Below are positions 21,901 through 33,667 of a stretch of 64,000 nt of DNA, piece after piece. Each line of letters opens with the position of its first letter. The first letter of the stretch is position 1. The position numbers and the translations under genes were made by a program. Under the pieces are notes generated by a model. The model had not been told where the DNA came from and made no database searches. It was given only the letters and a program-made list of their open reading frames with translations. This DNA comes from Dacryopinax spathularia (lineage: Eukaryota; Basidiomycota; Dacrymycetes; Dacrymycetales; Dacrymycetaceae): contig JBBPFI010000012.1 of the NCBI GenBank assembly GCA_037974965.1, positions 620,001-684,000 of the forward strand, read 5' to 3'.

Positions 21901-24900
21901 TCCGGGTGTCCTGGACCCTCCCAAGCTGCCCTCGCTATCCGCTCCACTCAAGTCCGGATTCGCAATCATGAGCCTCCCCATGCTCGGCACAAGCTCAACG
22001 TCGGGGCTCTCGCTCCGGTCGTTCGGCAGATAGCCGGGCATACTGCCGAGGCCCATCGATCCACCGGAAGTGTTGATCGTCGGTCGTGTGGGCGTTGGTG
22101 CAGCGTACGAGGAGCCCGCACCACCGGTGCTGTTGTAAGAGAGCTTCCGTGTCCGCCCACCGGGGAAGATGGAAAGGGCTCGCCCAAGGGCCTTGAAGAA
22201 GCCTCCGGTGGTGCTGCCATCCGTCTGCAGGCTCGGCTCGCGGCTATGCTGTGCGTAGCCCTTGCCTGGGGTGGTATGGGCAGAGCTGGAGACCAGCGGG
22301 AAGTCGGGTCGCCGCGGCTGGTGGATGGCGGATGAGCCATGCATGCTGTTTCCGCTGCTGCTTAGGCCGCCGGCCGTTGTATTCGCTGTCGTAGCAGTGA
22401 CGATAGAGGAGGTGGTGACGGTCGAGCTTGTTCCACCCGAGGGGATGCGTGATGTCGAGCTGGCGCGCTTGCCGCTGCCGAAGAACGACGCGCGACGCTC
22501 CTTCTTCTTTGACTCTGGAGAGGACTTGAGCGGAACGGAGGTGGTCGTTGCTTTAGCCAGAAGTACAGGCTGCTTGCCGTTAGCGATAGCAGCAGCGGTG
22601 GACGCTGAGTGAGGCAGAGAGTGAGCAGTGGTATTTGTGACGTTGTCAGTGACATGTGGAATGCCGGTGATGTGCTCATGGTCGACCCCCTCGCTCGCCG
22701 TCCTCCCGGCGCTAGTGGCCGCCGTGGACGGCGCGGCGGGCCTATCATGCGCGTTTTGCGTCAGCGGAAGCTCACCGCCATGCACATTCCTCGGCACAGC
22801 CACTGAACCTGTTCCGGTCAACCCGGGAGCTTGGCTGCTGGTGACCCCTATTTCCTCTCTAACCGCCGGAGTTGTGGTTGATGCGGTAGCAATCGTTGTA
22901 GACGCGGGAGAAGTGACTCCAGTCGCGGTGGAAGGGTGCAGAGCGGGCACAGGCTTCCTTTCGCCTGCGCTCATCTTCCTAGGTCGAACAACCTCGAAGC
23001 TCGGAACTCTCGCCCTTCCACCCTGTTGGGTGTTAGGAGCAGGGCCGTTGCCCATGGTCGTAGGCTGAAGAGGGACAGCAACCCTCGTCCCAGGCGCGCT
23101 AGCGCCATGTGAGACTTGCGGATCCGTCCGCGCTGCATTGTGAGGGACGACAGGAGCCGAGACATTACCAAGCTGTTCCGCGCTCCCGCCCTGACCGGCG
23201 ACGTACTGTGCCAATGCGGGGAAATATTCGGACATGTGAGATGCTGCCGTCTGCGGGGAGAGGAGAACTGGCGTGGAAGCTGTCGTACTAGCTGTTGACG
23301 GGAATGTCGCTGCAGGTGAGGGTGGAACCGGGAAGGGGACGGCAGGTTGAGGCTTGTCCGGGCTTGGCGTGCGGCGTTGAGGGATTTGAGCCACGTTTGC
23401 TGCGGCTGGGGCAGGTGCGGTGCTCGCAGCTGTCGTAGAGGTGGGAGGAGGCGGTTGTGGCTTATCCGGGCTAGGCGTACGACGTTGCGGTGCTTGTGTC
23501 GTCGCAGATGCTGCAGCAGGAGGGATGCCCGAGGTGGAAGGCACAGCAGGCTGCGGTTTCTCGGGACTTGGCGTTCTTAGCCCTTCGAAGGCATCCCTAA
23601 CACCCTTGACCACTGTCGCGCCTGACAGCTTTCGTCCGCGCTGGAAGTCCTGAGCTGTCGCCGATCGAGGAAGACCGTCCACGCTTGTTCTGCCTGCGAC
23701 TTGACTGGGCGGCTGGGACTGCGGTAGCCCGTCAATTCCTGGTGCAGGAGCTGCTGCAGTAGGCTGCTGAGCCGAAGCAGGCCCAACAACCCCAATCACA
23801 CTATGTCTCTTCCCCCACCCTGGCGTCTCCGCACCGCCCATCCCAACAGGACCGCTCACCCCAGCAGGCCCAGAGGGCCCGCTCACGCTGCTTCTCCTAC
23901 TCAAGACAACGCTGTTTCTCCTCCCGCTCTTGCTGAGCTTCCGTCTGACCGTCTTCCCCTGCCTTGGGTCTTCTCTCGCTTGTACGGCTCCGTTGCTGCT
24001 GCCAGCGGCGAACAACCCCAAGCCAAAGAGGCTCTTCTTCCTCCCTCCGTTTCCCCTTCCAGTCAACTTGAGCTCGCCAAATAATCGCTCAGTATCCTCC
24101 GCATCCTCCAGCGCCGTTGCGAGCAAATCACCAGAAATAGGACCATCCAACGAGATCCTCGAACGACGCGCCTGCTGTTGTGCAGTAGGAGGACTAACAG
24201 GAGGAGGCCCATGCCCATCCGAGCTGTTCCCTCCCGGTGCGGGCGGGCTGACAGGGCTAGTGAGGGACGACGGATTTGCACTTGCTGGTGCAGAGCTCGC
24301 CAGAGCGGTGGAAGAGTGTAGGTCTACTTGGCTGGCTGTCGTACTCCTTGCGAGAGGGGACGGAGCTGCCGAGTTCCGTCTCGATCTCGAATAAGGATTG
24401 GTAGTAGGAGCCGTCTATAGAAAATTCATCAGTTTTGGCGCATATATGCTATATTTAGGGGATACGTACCTCCCTCGCCCGCTCCACAGGGCTCGTCCGC
24501 CCACTCGCACTCCCCGTCGGAGCGGTCCCAGCCCTTTTGGGCGTCGCCGTTCCCGTTCCCGTCCCTCCAGCTCGGCGCCCACCACCAATCGCGTTCCCCG
24601 TCTTCTCCAGCACGTCATACGGACTCCCATGGTGCCACAGCCCGCCCCACGGATCCGTCCCGTCGAGCGTATCGACCTTGTCGACGCTCATATTTCTCGC
24701 TTGTACTTGTGCTAACTGGGCGCGCTCGACGCGAGCTTCATGTGAGAGGCGGGCGACGAGAGGTCGTTCAGCTGGTGGGAGCGAGGAGGCAGATGCATTC
24801 GAGAGGGTGGGAGGACGCATGTGATAGTTCGTAAATCCCGAAGGGCGAGAGGTGAGCGAGCTCGTAGAGAGGTTTCGGTAGGTCGGGAATCCGCTGATCC

Positions 24901-26257
24901 CTCCTCCCGTGCCAGAGGGGGCATGAGAGCCTACAAGCGGACCTTGAGAGCTTGCACGTGGCCGGACGGAGGCGGGAGGGGAGACGAGCGAGCTCGTGCT
25001 GGCATTGCGATAGGAGGGGAAGGCGATCGTTCCTTGGTTAAGGGGTTGTTGTTGAGTGTTGCTGGTGGTGGCAGGTGGGTGGACTTGAGTAGACGGTTTG
25101 GAAGGCGATGGGGGCTGGGACGCCTGCCCTCGACTTGGTGGTCTCGTCACGGGTGGGGGGACAGGTTGCAGCGGTATTGGCTGTCTGGCAGTAGGTACTG
25201 CAGGTGCCGAAGCCGCTGATGGTGCGGGTGCTGCAGCAGGTGCAGGAGGTGCCGTACCCGGTGGTGCAGCCAACGCCGGATACGGCGCAGGTCTGTTCCC
25301 TCCAAGTACACTCTCGATCGTCCTCCCTTTTTCCTGCCCTCCTCCTGCGCCAGTAGCGATCCCCATAGTATTGCTCATCCCCACACTGGTCCCCAGGCCC
25401 GACGCCGCCAGACCAGGAACAGGACTCCCCACCGCCTTAGCCAGGCTCACCCCTACACCTGCTAGTCCAGGGCTGGTATTGGTCGCCCAGCTGTCTCTGG
25501 GGGAGGACATCGACGCATAAGCCGCGGCGGCCATCAGGTCCGCTTTTAGGGAGGGGGAGAAAGAGTAGGAGGTCGAGGTAGGTGAGATGGCTCGTTCGGG
25601 GTATTGGGCTGTTGGGGTATTACCTGAGGAGGGAGTGGATGTGGGGAAAGAGGGAGTTGTGGCGGATTTTGGAAGGGGGATGTGGGTTGGGCGAGATGTA
25701 TGCGCCTGATTTGGGCCGTGGGAGGATGGTAGGCCTGACTTGGTGGGACTCGGTTGTCTTCCGTTGCTCAGCGGTGTGCTCGCCCCGCTCCCACTCCCAC
25801 TCTCTGTCTTCGCGCCGCCAACTACCCCGTTCCCGTTCGCAGCTCCGTTCGCACCCCTCTTGACGGGACTTGTACTCCTCCCCCTCGGCTGTTCTCGTTC
25901 TCTTGGTCCAAGGGGTTTTCGGTTCTCTTGCGAGCTTGCACGTCCTACTGCAGCTGACGATGGCGCAGAGGATGTTGGTCGGGAGAGGGCGGGTGTAGAT
26001 GCTGACGATGCTAGTGAGGAGGAGGCAGAGGCGTCGGAGCCGAAGAGGTTTGCGAGTCGGGAGAGAGGCCCCTTCTGTTCGTGGTGTTAGCTATCAGGAT
26101 ATGTGCAAAAAGACAAAGATGGTAAGAGATAGAGAGCAAGCTGAGGCAGAGAATGCGAGTAAGGACTGGGCAAACGCACCTTCTTCGCCGGGCTGCCTCC
26201 CTGCTGCCTCGCAGCCCGCAATTTATTGGGCCCACCGGGTGGGTCGCGGGGTGGCAT
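18904..26257 (-). CDS. Giant disordered Ser/Pro-rich protein
   Basis: Three exons (26180-26257, 24470-26071, 18904-24414) join in phase 0 to 2,396 residues. The first exon encodes PPRDPPGGPNKLRAARQQGG, and the join gives SPAKKGPLSRLANLFGSD, the most conserved-looking part. The rest is low complexity, rich in Ser, Pro, Ala, Thr and Gln, with many RRxS/RxxS sites (RRNSVVLSRRSS, RQRSTSNVEH). The motif RTPSPDKPQP or its PSPEKPQP variant occurs three times at about residues 750-860. A Lys/Glu/Arg-rich stretch (ERKEREKKEKEKQRREADEL) suggests a coiled coil near residue 1,950. There is no catalytic domain or membrane segment. It could be a scaffold or signalling substrate with many kinase sites. I do not recognise the family. 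Confidence 0.85.
24437..24449 (+). repeat. GGCGCATATATGC element in an intron
   Basis: This lies inside the 55-nt second intron (24415-24469) of the giant disordered-protein gene, between donor and the ACTGATG branch-point region. It is a full match to the recurring GGCGCATATATGC word. Confidence 0.6.
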
Positions 26258-27200
26258 CACTCGCTCCTTCGCTCGCTCAATATGCCCAGAAGCTCAGAAG
26301 CGCAGGACAGGGGAGCATGAATCTCTCCAACCCCTCCAACAAACGGCCGCGAACGTGAACCCCAGCTGTGGACGGGATGAACTCCGCCGGCCGGGAGCGT
26401 GAACGAGCGAGGTTGGGGCGATTGGTGTCGGCAAGTGGGTGACAAGAAGCCGGCGGCGGGTGTGATTGCGAGTATTGCTGGACGATACTGCGCTGCGATT
26501 GGCTGCAAGGAGGAATGTGCGATAGTGGGTAAACTGATTGATGTGTGCTGGGTGATTTGCTGGCCTTTGAGCTGGACGAGCGGGTGGCGGTTGCGATGCT
26601 GCTGATGCGGATACGGATTACCAGTGACTGTCGTCGTCTCGATGGTGATAAAGTGCGAAGTGGGTATCCAAGATAATTGTCCTTTCCTTTTGGTACGTCG
26701 TCGTCGTTGTAGCAAGTAGTAGTAATAGTCAAAATGCTGAGTGCTAGTCGAGGCGGCCGCACGCCCAAGGATAGCCAGCCAGCAAAGGACAGAAAGAGGC
26801 AAGCGCCACGACCGCACGCCACTCGTCGACGTTCCTTCCTTTTCTGTCCCTCGCCGCTAACCCAGCTCAGACTTCTGCAGACTTCCGGCGCTTCTTTTTG
26901 CTTACTTACGCTGCCTGACGCACAAATCCACCGGGCCCAACTTTCCGTTCCCTGCGCCGGTGGACAACGAGGCAACGAGGCGAACAGAAGACGCGCTGTG
27001 ATTGGTTCCGTACACGCGTCGGTCACGTTTCTCCCTCTTCGTGTCGATCTAGCCTTCGAGGCTGGAACCGGCTCTCTGTGAGACTCCGATGCGGGCTGAT
27101 AATATCCTTTGCCTGGCATTCATGTCTTGGATAGGTTGCTGAGTTGAGAGACACGAACGTCTTAGTGCCGGTAGCAGCGAAGGACTCGTCCACCCGATCG
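26258..27200. other. Upstream region of the giant gene
   Basis: About 940 bases without a supported gene. Two long minus-strand frames (186 and 280 codons) overlap here but are low-complexity and lack splice or motif support. Short GTC/GTA triplet runs lie at 26700-26735. The left part probably holds the promoter of the giant gene. Confidence 0.4.
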
Positions 27201-28044
27201 ATGAGCAGCCACAAGCCTATCGTCCTGCCTCACATTCCGCAGCCAGATCATTCCAAAGCATCATTCCAGCTCGCCTCACAACGTAAGAAAATGTCTCATC
27301 GTCGGATTGCTCACCGGTCTCGCCTTCCAGCGCCTGGTTTACGATCGCGATCCAAGCCGCTTCCCTCACTCCTATTCTTTATCTCTCGCTCTCTGCTATC
27401 TCTATCTGATTCCTGAAATCAGCACCGGCCCCTGCTCCTATCTTCCGCTATCTCGCCTAGCACTGTCAGAAGTCACCTCATCAACGCTTCTATCGCGTCC
27501 TTCTATCCATGCAAGCTTCCTAGAGGATAAAGGGTGGGTGGTCGCACGTTCATCGCTTGAGCGACCTTGTTGCAGACGACGTTCTGCGATCTGAAACTGC
27601 TGCCATCCCTCCAAGCCCGCGGTGCCGTGTTTCTGATTTCTGTCTGAGAGCGTTCTTTTGTCTGAGTCCTGCTGCGATGCAAGTCCTCGTAATCGGGAGA
27701 ATCGAGCGCGGCTCTCCAGCATACCAATGGTCTCAAAAGCGCGTCCCGGATATAACAGGGTATGAGACCACCTCGCCCCCGTCCTGAGCACTCGTCGTCA
27801 TGCTGAAACCAGCATAAACGCGACCTCTCACCCACTATCGTCCACATTCTTGTCTCTGCCGGACATTGACAGCTGTTTCTGCACGATCTGCAGCTTCTTG
27901 CCATCCCTGAGAGCTCGCCAGACCACGATCGGAAGCTCGCTGCCAGCGAGGCTTACCGCCTGCCGGTGTTTCACTTCCCTGCCAGGTTCAGGTGATGTAC
28001 CTGCTGGGGGCCTGCGCCCATACCCGCTAGAAGCCAACCCGTGA
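27201..28044 (+). other. Possible spliced gene, exon structure unresolved
   Basis: An ATG at 27201 opens a frame ending at a good GTAAGA donor (27291). Later frames read like protein (RLVYDRDPSRFPHSYS from about 27334; QWSQKRVPDITG near 27730). A GTATGA donor at about 27762 and CCAG acceptor at about 27814 join QKRVPDITG to INATSHPLSSTF and a Cys motif DSCFCTICSF, with a stop at 28042. I could not connect the first two exons in frame, so the model is incomplete. The 3' end would converge with the PA28gamma gene. No family is recognised. Confidence 0.3.
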
Positions 28045-28236
28045 CCGAGTAGTTCGATCCATGAAGGGAGTGAAGAATGGCATGTCGAGCGCAGAGGATG
28101 GATGGGTGCTGAATAGATAAGATTGCGTGCACTAGCGTGCTTCTACATGAGAGTGCGGAACGAGACGGGCCCAATACGGGCAATGATACGCGAAACCGGG
28201 CACATATATGCGCGCCAGGACAGCCAATCGGGAGGA

Positions 28237-29414
28237 TCAGTACAGCGCCTCCCTGTTGTTGCCCTTTGGTGCACGGATCTGCATCTCTTTGAGCTTCTGT
28301 GGGTAACAAACGAAGGGACAGGACGTACCTTTTGGATGTTCTTATGCAGGATGTCCATCAGGACGCAGTATATGCTCCTTAGGTCTATGAGGTTCTGCCG
28401 GATGGCGAAGAACGCTTTCTCGTCATGTCGTCTTAGCGCCTCCTACACCACTCACAGTCAGTTTGGGGTATCATGACCTAGAGGCTGGAACGTACGGCGT
28501 AGTCTGGCAGGTTGGGATACTTGATCAATTTACTGCAGATCTTGGCTCGGTTGAGGTGGTATGACTTCAGCCCGTCAAGCAGGTTGTACCCTGCGTCTTG
28601 GGCACGATGCAGTTCGGCGAGGACCTCTGCACATCAAGTAAGCATATTATATGTGGAGGGAAAGAAGGAGATCGCACGTTCTTGCACTTCCACGCCGAAG
28701 TTGTCGCCGTCTTCCACCCTGTTGTATTATGTGAGTCTTGCCGCGTCCCAGATGGTGCATATATGCGGACGTACTTTGGCATCTTGAGGTTCACCCATAG
28801 CTTGACCTTATCCTGCCAAAGGGTCAGCCATATTCACGCACGATAGCAGCCGGGCACGACGTACGACCAGCGCGATCAGCTCCTCAAACTCCGATCTAAT
28901 CGACTCCATCTCCCTCATCACCTGCTCATTCTCCGGCACGCACTCGAGATACTTCACCTTCCCTTCATGCGCCTCTCCATTCGACTCCACGCCATTCTCC
29001 AATTTTCGTTTCTTACTTTGCGCTGGGGCAGCGGAAGACGAGGAAGAGGGGAGGGAGGCGGTCGTAACGACAGACGAGCGGGAGAATTGGGAGGCGTGTA
29101 GCCGGTGGTTCGGGTTGGTGTTAATCGTCGTTACGAGGGACTGGAGATCACTGGACGAGACGATCGGTATGCAGCTGATACATAACAGCGCAGAGACACT
29201 CACAGGACCTAGATCTCATTTAGATGGGAGTCAGGCAAGACATCGCGATCCACGCACCTTTTGGGGAAGCACCTCCCAGACAACGCGTTCTGCCTCATCG
29301 GCGATGCCGTCCTGCATCGCCTATTCACGGTGTTAGTCTCAGCCATATGCGCTGTTCCCTCTGGCTCACATGCAGCTTAGCCGCCAACTCAGCCGAAAGT
29401 TCCCTTTTGACCAT
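28237..29414 (-). CDS. PA28gamma/REG-type proteasome activator subunit
   Basis: Nine exons (29370-29414, 29258-29320, 29204-29208, 28865-29150, 28775-28812, 28678-28718, 28496-28626, 28329-28442, 28237-28296) give 260 residues; human PSME3 has 254. The C-terminal helix bundle carries the family pattern: DKVKLWVNLKMPKVEDGDNF, GVEVQEQVLAEL, NRAKICSKLIKYPNLPDY, DEKAFFAIRQNLIDLRSIY and LHKNIQKKL, ending in EALY. An N-terminal helix is joined by a disordered loop with the basic cluster SKKRKLE, a likely nuclear signal. REG heptamers cap the 20S proteasome and stimulate ATP- and ubiquitin-independent degradation. Exon 3 is just 5 nt (GTCCT), supplying VL of QKVLDLQSL; without it the frame hits a stop at once. 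The ATG at 29414 has no competitor in frame. Confidence 0.92.
28756..28768 (-). repeat. CCGCATATATGCA element after an intron donor
   Basis: It lies on the minus strand directly after the GTACGT donor of intron 5 of the PA28gamma gene. A related copy (CATATATGCGCGCC, 28203-28216) lies just past the stop codon of the same gene, and a partial copy (CTATATGCGCG) lies 28 nt upstream of its ATG. Confidence 0.6.
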
Positions 29415-31520
29415 ACTTGATGGGAGTAAAGGGCAAAGGTACTATATGCGCGTTGGCGAACTGGTTGGGGTGAGCTGGTTGGGCTCGAACAGAATTTGGG
29501 TCTGTCAGTAGTAGTCACGCTTCGTCAGGGTTGCGCGAGTCGTGACGCGTCATACCTCCCTTCTTGCTGCTTCTGATCGATTCCGATCATCGTTCAGACT
29601 ATGATCGATATCGAAGCCCGCTTGCATGAACAATGTGGGTCAGAAAGTGATTTATAATCCTGTGTTTCTCAACCGATCGCGGTGACCCTGTTCTTGTGTT
29701 CTGCGCGCCGGTTTGTTCTAGTTTTCCTCGGGTATTTGTCCACTCATGCCACAATTTTGTTGACATATCGTCTCGCGGAAATCACACGTTTGGCAACACC
29801 ACAGAATGACTGCGATTCAGACCAAATATGCTGCCGTATTCTCCGTGATCGTGACATTTTTCAAGTTCTCCCAAATAGTGCTGCCTTCCTCGCATCAGGG
29901 ACGAGGAGGCTCATTGTGGCATCTTCTGTCTGCGAGAAGAAAACGGCATCTGACCCTCGGAATGACGCATCTACTGTAGCCAGGGACTGGGTGAACACCC
30001 CCATGGCCGCAAGCCAGACATTTGGGTGCTGTGCCAGACAATCTATGCCGTCTGCGGTTCTACCTTCTCTCGTCCTTGCCTCTCACCAGCATGCAAGGCG
30101 CCCACGCAGCCGAAGCCCCCTTCGTCTCGTCCAACTCGAGAAACTTGGATCCCTCTCTATTCCCGCGCCGCTTTGCATGCTCATTTCTTGCAGTGGTTGC
30201 GAGGCGCACCACGGCCGGCAGCTTGTGGTCCCAATGACTGGAGTCGTTATGCGCCACTGAGGGATTGAGAAGGTTGTGCGATTATGGCGGTATCTGAGAG
30301 TGGTCCACAAGTCGTCATTTTCGACGAGAGGAAGCTCCGCCAGCTGACGACCCAAGAACCTTCTTCGCCGCGCAGCAGAGAAATGCCGAAAGAATGGCGG
30401 CAAGAATGTGGCTTCCACTCATGCAGCCTTCTGAGCCACAGAAGGGACTGCACGTCTTGCAATGGGCGCTGCTGACGACAGAGGCATCCGAGTCTGGCAG
30501 GGAATTTCGGCGCACTTGTGTTTAGGATGGGGCTAGGGGACCACATCACCTGGTCCGCTGTAACGCACAAACTCTGCTACGAGACAGTTCTCTGCCGAAA
30601 GCCAGGACGATGAATTAGGGCCTAGACAGGATGTTACCGCCACTGCGTTCACCTTTGTAAAGCGGGTTGAAATGGGGTATGTTCGCCGCTTCGGCGGAGG
30701 TTCGGCCAGAGGTAGGTCAGAGTTTGGTCCGAGAGTGGCAGAGGTCGCGTGAGACGACAGGTTGCCACTTCGCGGGGCAGATGACGGCATGAAAGGGTCC
30801 GCTTCCCCTGAAGAAGCGGGAATCATTCAGTAATTAGGGTTCAACACAGCCACAAACAGAAGTTGAGAAACATGCGGGGTAGCGGAATCATTCCGTTCAC
30901 ACGACATCATCGTGGCAGCGTGCACGGGCGCCTCTTCCCTTCTTTCGCTGTCTACAATGAGCTATACGTTGTGGGGCCTGTCCAACTCTCTGATCTTCAT
31001 CACTTGTTGGGACATTGGACTAGGGCAACGTGACATCACCTTCTGTCCGAATATGTTCAAGTTGTATAGGATGCCGTAGAACCCCAACCTGTCAGGGCCG
31101 CCTCCTTCATCGACCCTAACAATCCAGATCACAGTAACCCATGCAGCCGTCTGATCTGCGTCAGCGGCGTGCTGTGGATCAGTGGCGTTCACCTCAGCTC
31201 CAAAGCTGTTGTCCCCTGCCCCACCATTGTCTACACAGCGGGTGAGTGGCCATTTTTCGACTGTCATTCATAGTGCCCTGAATTCATTTAAATAGATGGC
31301 TCATGCGGAGCCCCGCACTTTCCCCAGATCTTCCTTCAAGCGCTTCCTTTCTCCCTTCCTAAGCGGGGTTGAGGTCTCAGCCTAAAACTGCCCACCACCA
31401 GCCGTCTCGAACTTGATCAGCAACGCCCGACTCATCAACCTCGCATCAAGGTCAGTCTTCTGATCCTCGAACTCTCCACCGGCCTAATAGCCAATAGATA
31501 ATCGAACTCAACAAGCCGAC
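29415..31520. other. Long intergenic stretch, one weak ORF
   Basis: About 2.1 kb between a minus-strand and a plus-strand start codon. A 97-codon minus-strand ORF with a true ATG (30533-30826) is listed separately. Other frames (192 codons from 29682 on plus, 101 codons at 30962-31267 on minus) have no motif. The last ~250 bases contain TTTAAATAG near 31289 and a CT/CA-rich leader before the transporter ATG, which fit its promoter. Confidence 0.4.
30533..30826 (-). CDS. Hypothetical small ORF
   Basis: A 97-codon frame opens with ATG and contains Ser/Pro-rich sequence followed by PPPKRRTYPISTRFTKV. A GTGAAC donor directly after FTK and a TCGGCAG acceptor could remove 60 nt and change the end. 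No family is recognised, and there is no neighbour context to support it. Confidence 0.25.
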   Translation of the reverse strand: MIPASSGEADPFMPSSAPRSGNLSSHATSATLGPNSDLPLAEPPPKRRTYPISTRFTKVNAVAVTSCLGPNSSSWLSAENCLVAEFVRYSGPGDVVP

Positions 31521-33291
31521 ATGGCCGACATCAACGAGAAGCCTCATGTCCAGTACACCGAGGACCTGAGCCGCGCGAGGACAGGCGACTCCACGCTCGG
31601 CCGCCACGAGACCCTTGGCCGTGCCCGTACGCACACTGCCGGCGACGAGTCCGAGCAATACGTGACTCGTGTCACCACCAACTACGGCGCTCTCGTCCAT
31701 GATGCCGCGGCCGCCACCAATGCTGAACACCGCATGAGCGTGGGGGACGCACTCAGGCTCTACCCAAAGGCCGTCGGGTGGTCCATCCTCCTCTCCACCG
31801 CCGTCGTCATGGAGGGCTACGATACCAACTTGCTCGGCTCCTTCTACGGCTACCCCCAATTCCAGCGCAAGTACGGCCAGCCAGTTGGTGATGGTACCTA
31901 TCAGGTTACTGCACCCTGGCAGTCGGGTCTTTCGAACGGTGCCCAGGTCGGCGAGATTCTTGGTCTCTTCATCAACGGTATCGTCTCCGAGCGCTACGGC
32001 TACCGCAAAGTCATGATGGTCTCGCTCATCGCCGTTATCGGTTTCATCTTTATCAACTTCTTTGCGCCCTCAGTGAGTAACACGGCACTATTCAAGAACC
32101 TTTGCTGACTTACTTGAACAGGTTCAAGTCCTTCTGGTTGGCGAAATTCTTTGCGGCATTCCTTGGGGTGTCTTCCAGACCCTGACCACCGCCTACGCAG
32201 CTGAGGTCTGCCCAGTCGCCCTGCGTGCTTACCTTACGACCTACGTCAACCTCTGCTGGGTGATTGGCCAAATCATCTCCTCTGGCATCCTTCGCGGTCT
32301 CCTGGGCCGTGGAGACGAATGGGCATACCGCATCCCCTTCGCCATTCAATGGGTGTGGCCCATCTTCATCTGCACCGGTGTCTTCTTTGCTCCAGAATCA
32401 CCTTGGTGGCTCGTCCGCCACGGTCGCGTCGCCCAAGCCGAGAACGCCCTGTTGCGCTTGACCCGTAGGGACTCCGGTGTTCCTTTCGACGCCAGTGCCA
32501 CCGTCGCGATGATGATCCATACCAACGAACTCGAGAAGTCCATCGTCGCCGGTACCTCGTACTGGGACTGCTTCAAGGGTTACGACCGCCGGCGGACTGA
32601 GATCGGTGCCGTCGTTTGGGCCGTCCAGAACCTTTGCGGCAATGTCTTCATGGGCTACTCCACCTATTTCTTCGAGCAAGCTGGCCTGTCGACCGACTTC
32701 TCCTACGACTTCTCGATCATCATGTACGCCGTCGGCATGATCGGCACCATCTCCTCCTGGTTCATGATGGGCTGGTTCGGCCGTCGCACGCTCTACCTCT
32801 TTGGTCTCGGTGCGATGTGCGTCCTCATGTTCATCGTTGGCTTCCTCGCCCTTTCCGAGTCGAGCGGCGCCAAGTGGGCCCTGGCCTCCATGGTCATCGT
32901 ATACACCTTCCTGTACGACTCTACCGTCGGTCCGGTCTGCTACTCCCTCGTTGCCGAAATCCCCTCCACCCGTCTCCGTGCCAAGTCCATCGTCATCTCC
33001 CGTAACGTCTACAACATCGTCGGCATCATCGTCTCCATCCTCGCTCCGTACATGTTCAACCCTACCGCCTGGAACTGGCGCGGCAAGGCCGGCTTCTTCT
33101 GGGGTGGCTCCTGCCTCCTCTGCTTCATCTACTGCTTCTTCCGCCTCCCTGAACCCAAGGGCAGGACTTACGGTGAGCTCGATGTCCTCTTCGAGCGCAA
33201 GATCCCCGCCCGCAAGTTCAAGTCGACCCTCGTCGACCAATTCCATGGGGACGCCAAGGACGCCGCCTTCGAGCCGCCGATGCATGTCTAA
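31521..33291 (+). CDS. MFS sugar transporter, alpha-glucoside/maltose permease type
   Basis: Exons 31521-32072 and 32122-33291 encode 573 residues. The hydrophilic N-tail is about 75 residues long and twelve hydrophobic segments follow. Sugar-porter signatures are in order: YGYPQFQRKYG in the first loop, GIVSERYGYRK after TM2, PESPWWLVRHGR after TM6, GWFGRRTLYLFG in the second half, EIPSTRLRAKS and PEPKGRTYGELD after TM12. Maltose/alpha-glucoside:H+ symporters of the Mal31 group share PESPWWLVR and LRAYLTTYVN. Import of glucosides or related sugars at the plasma membrane is inferred. Codon use is strongly C-ending, more biased than in neighbouring genes, which suggests high expression. The gene converges on APC8. 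Confidence 0.93.
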
Positions 33292-33667
33292 TTGGACCAT
33301 CCTCCTAATTTCCCGCTAGTTAGAGGAAGATCAAAAATTGTTTGTTTTGCGCCTGGTCTCTGTGTTTCGTAACTTCTCAAAGTGTCTTATGACCTACTGT
33401 ATCGATAGTATCTGCATATGCCCCAATGTTCCTGATAATGTGAATATCACTAGTTGCATTCATATGGTTCGCGCAAGCCAGCGATATCGACAGCGACACA
33501 CTGCAGAAGCCGGCTGGGCCCCCGTGACTGGAAACGGATATCGAGGTCGACATAGGCCTTGCCCTTCTGCTCGGAAAGGCGGGAAAAGGAATGGTGGAGC
33601 ACACAGACAGGAGCCGTCCACGAAGCATGAACATCCGATGACATCCGACTGAAAGTACCGCCATACA
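33292..33667. other. Convergent 3' flanks, transporter and APC8
   Basis: These 376 bases lie between two converging stop codons. AT-rich sequence with TGTATCGATAGTATC near 33398 suits 3' UTRs. Nothing else is recognised. Confidence 0.4.

Noticed and set aside
29574-29625. Inverted ATCGAT/ATGATCGAT words upstream of PA28gamma
   Set aside because: The arms are short and imperfect and fit chance in AT-balanced DNA; no terminal repeat or transposase is near.
32398-33300. 300-codon antisense frame across the sugar transporter
   Set aside because: The strong C-ending codon bias of the transporter creates a long open antisense frame. The sense protein has complete transporter motifs.
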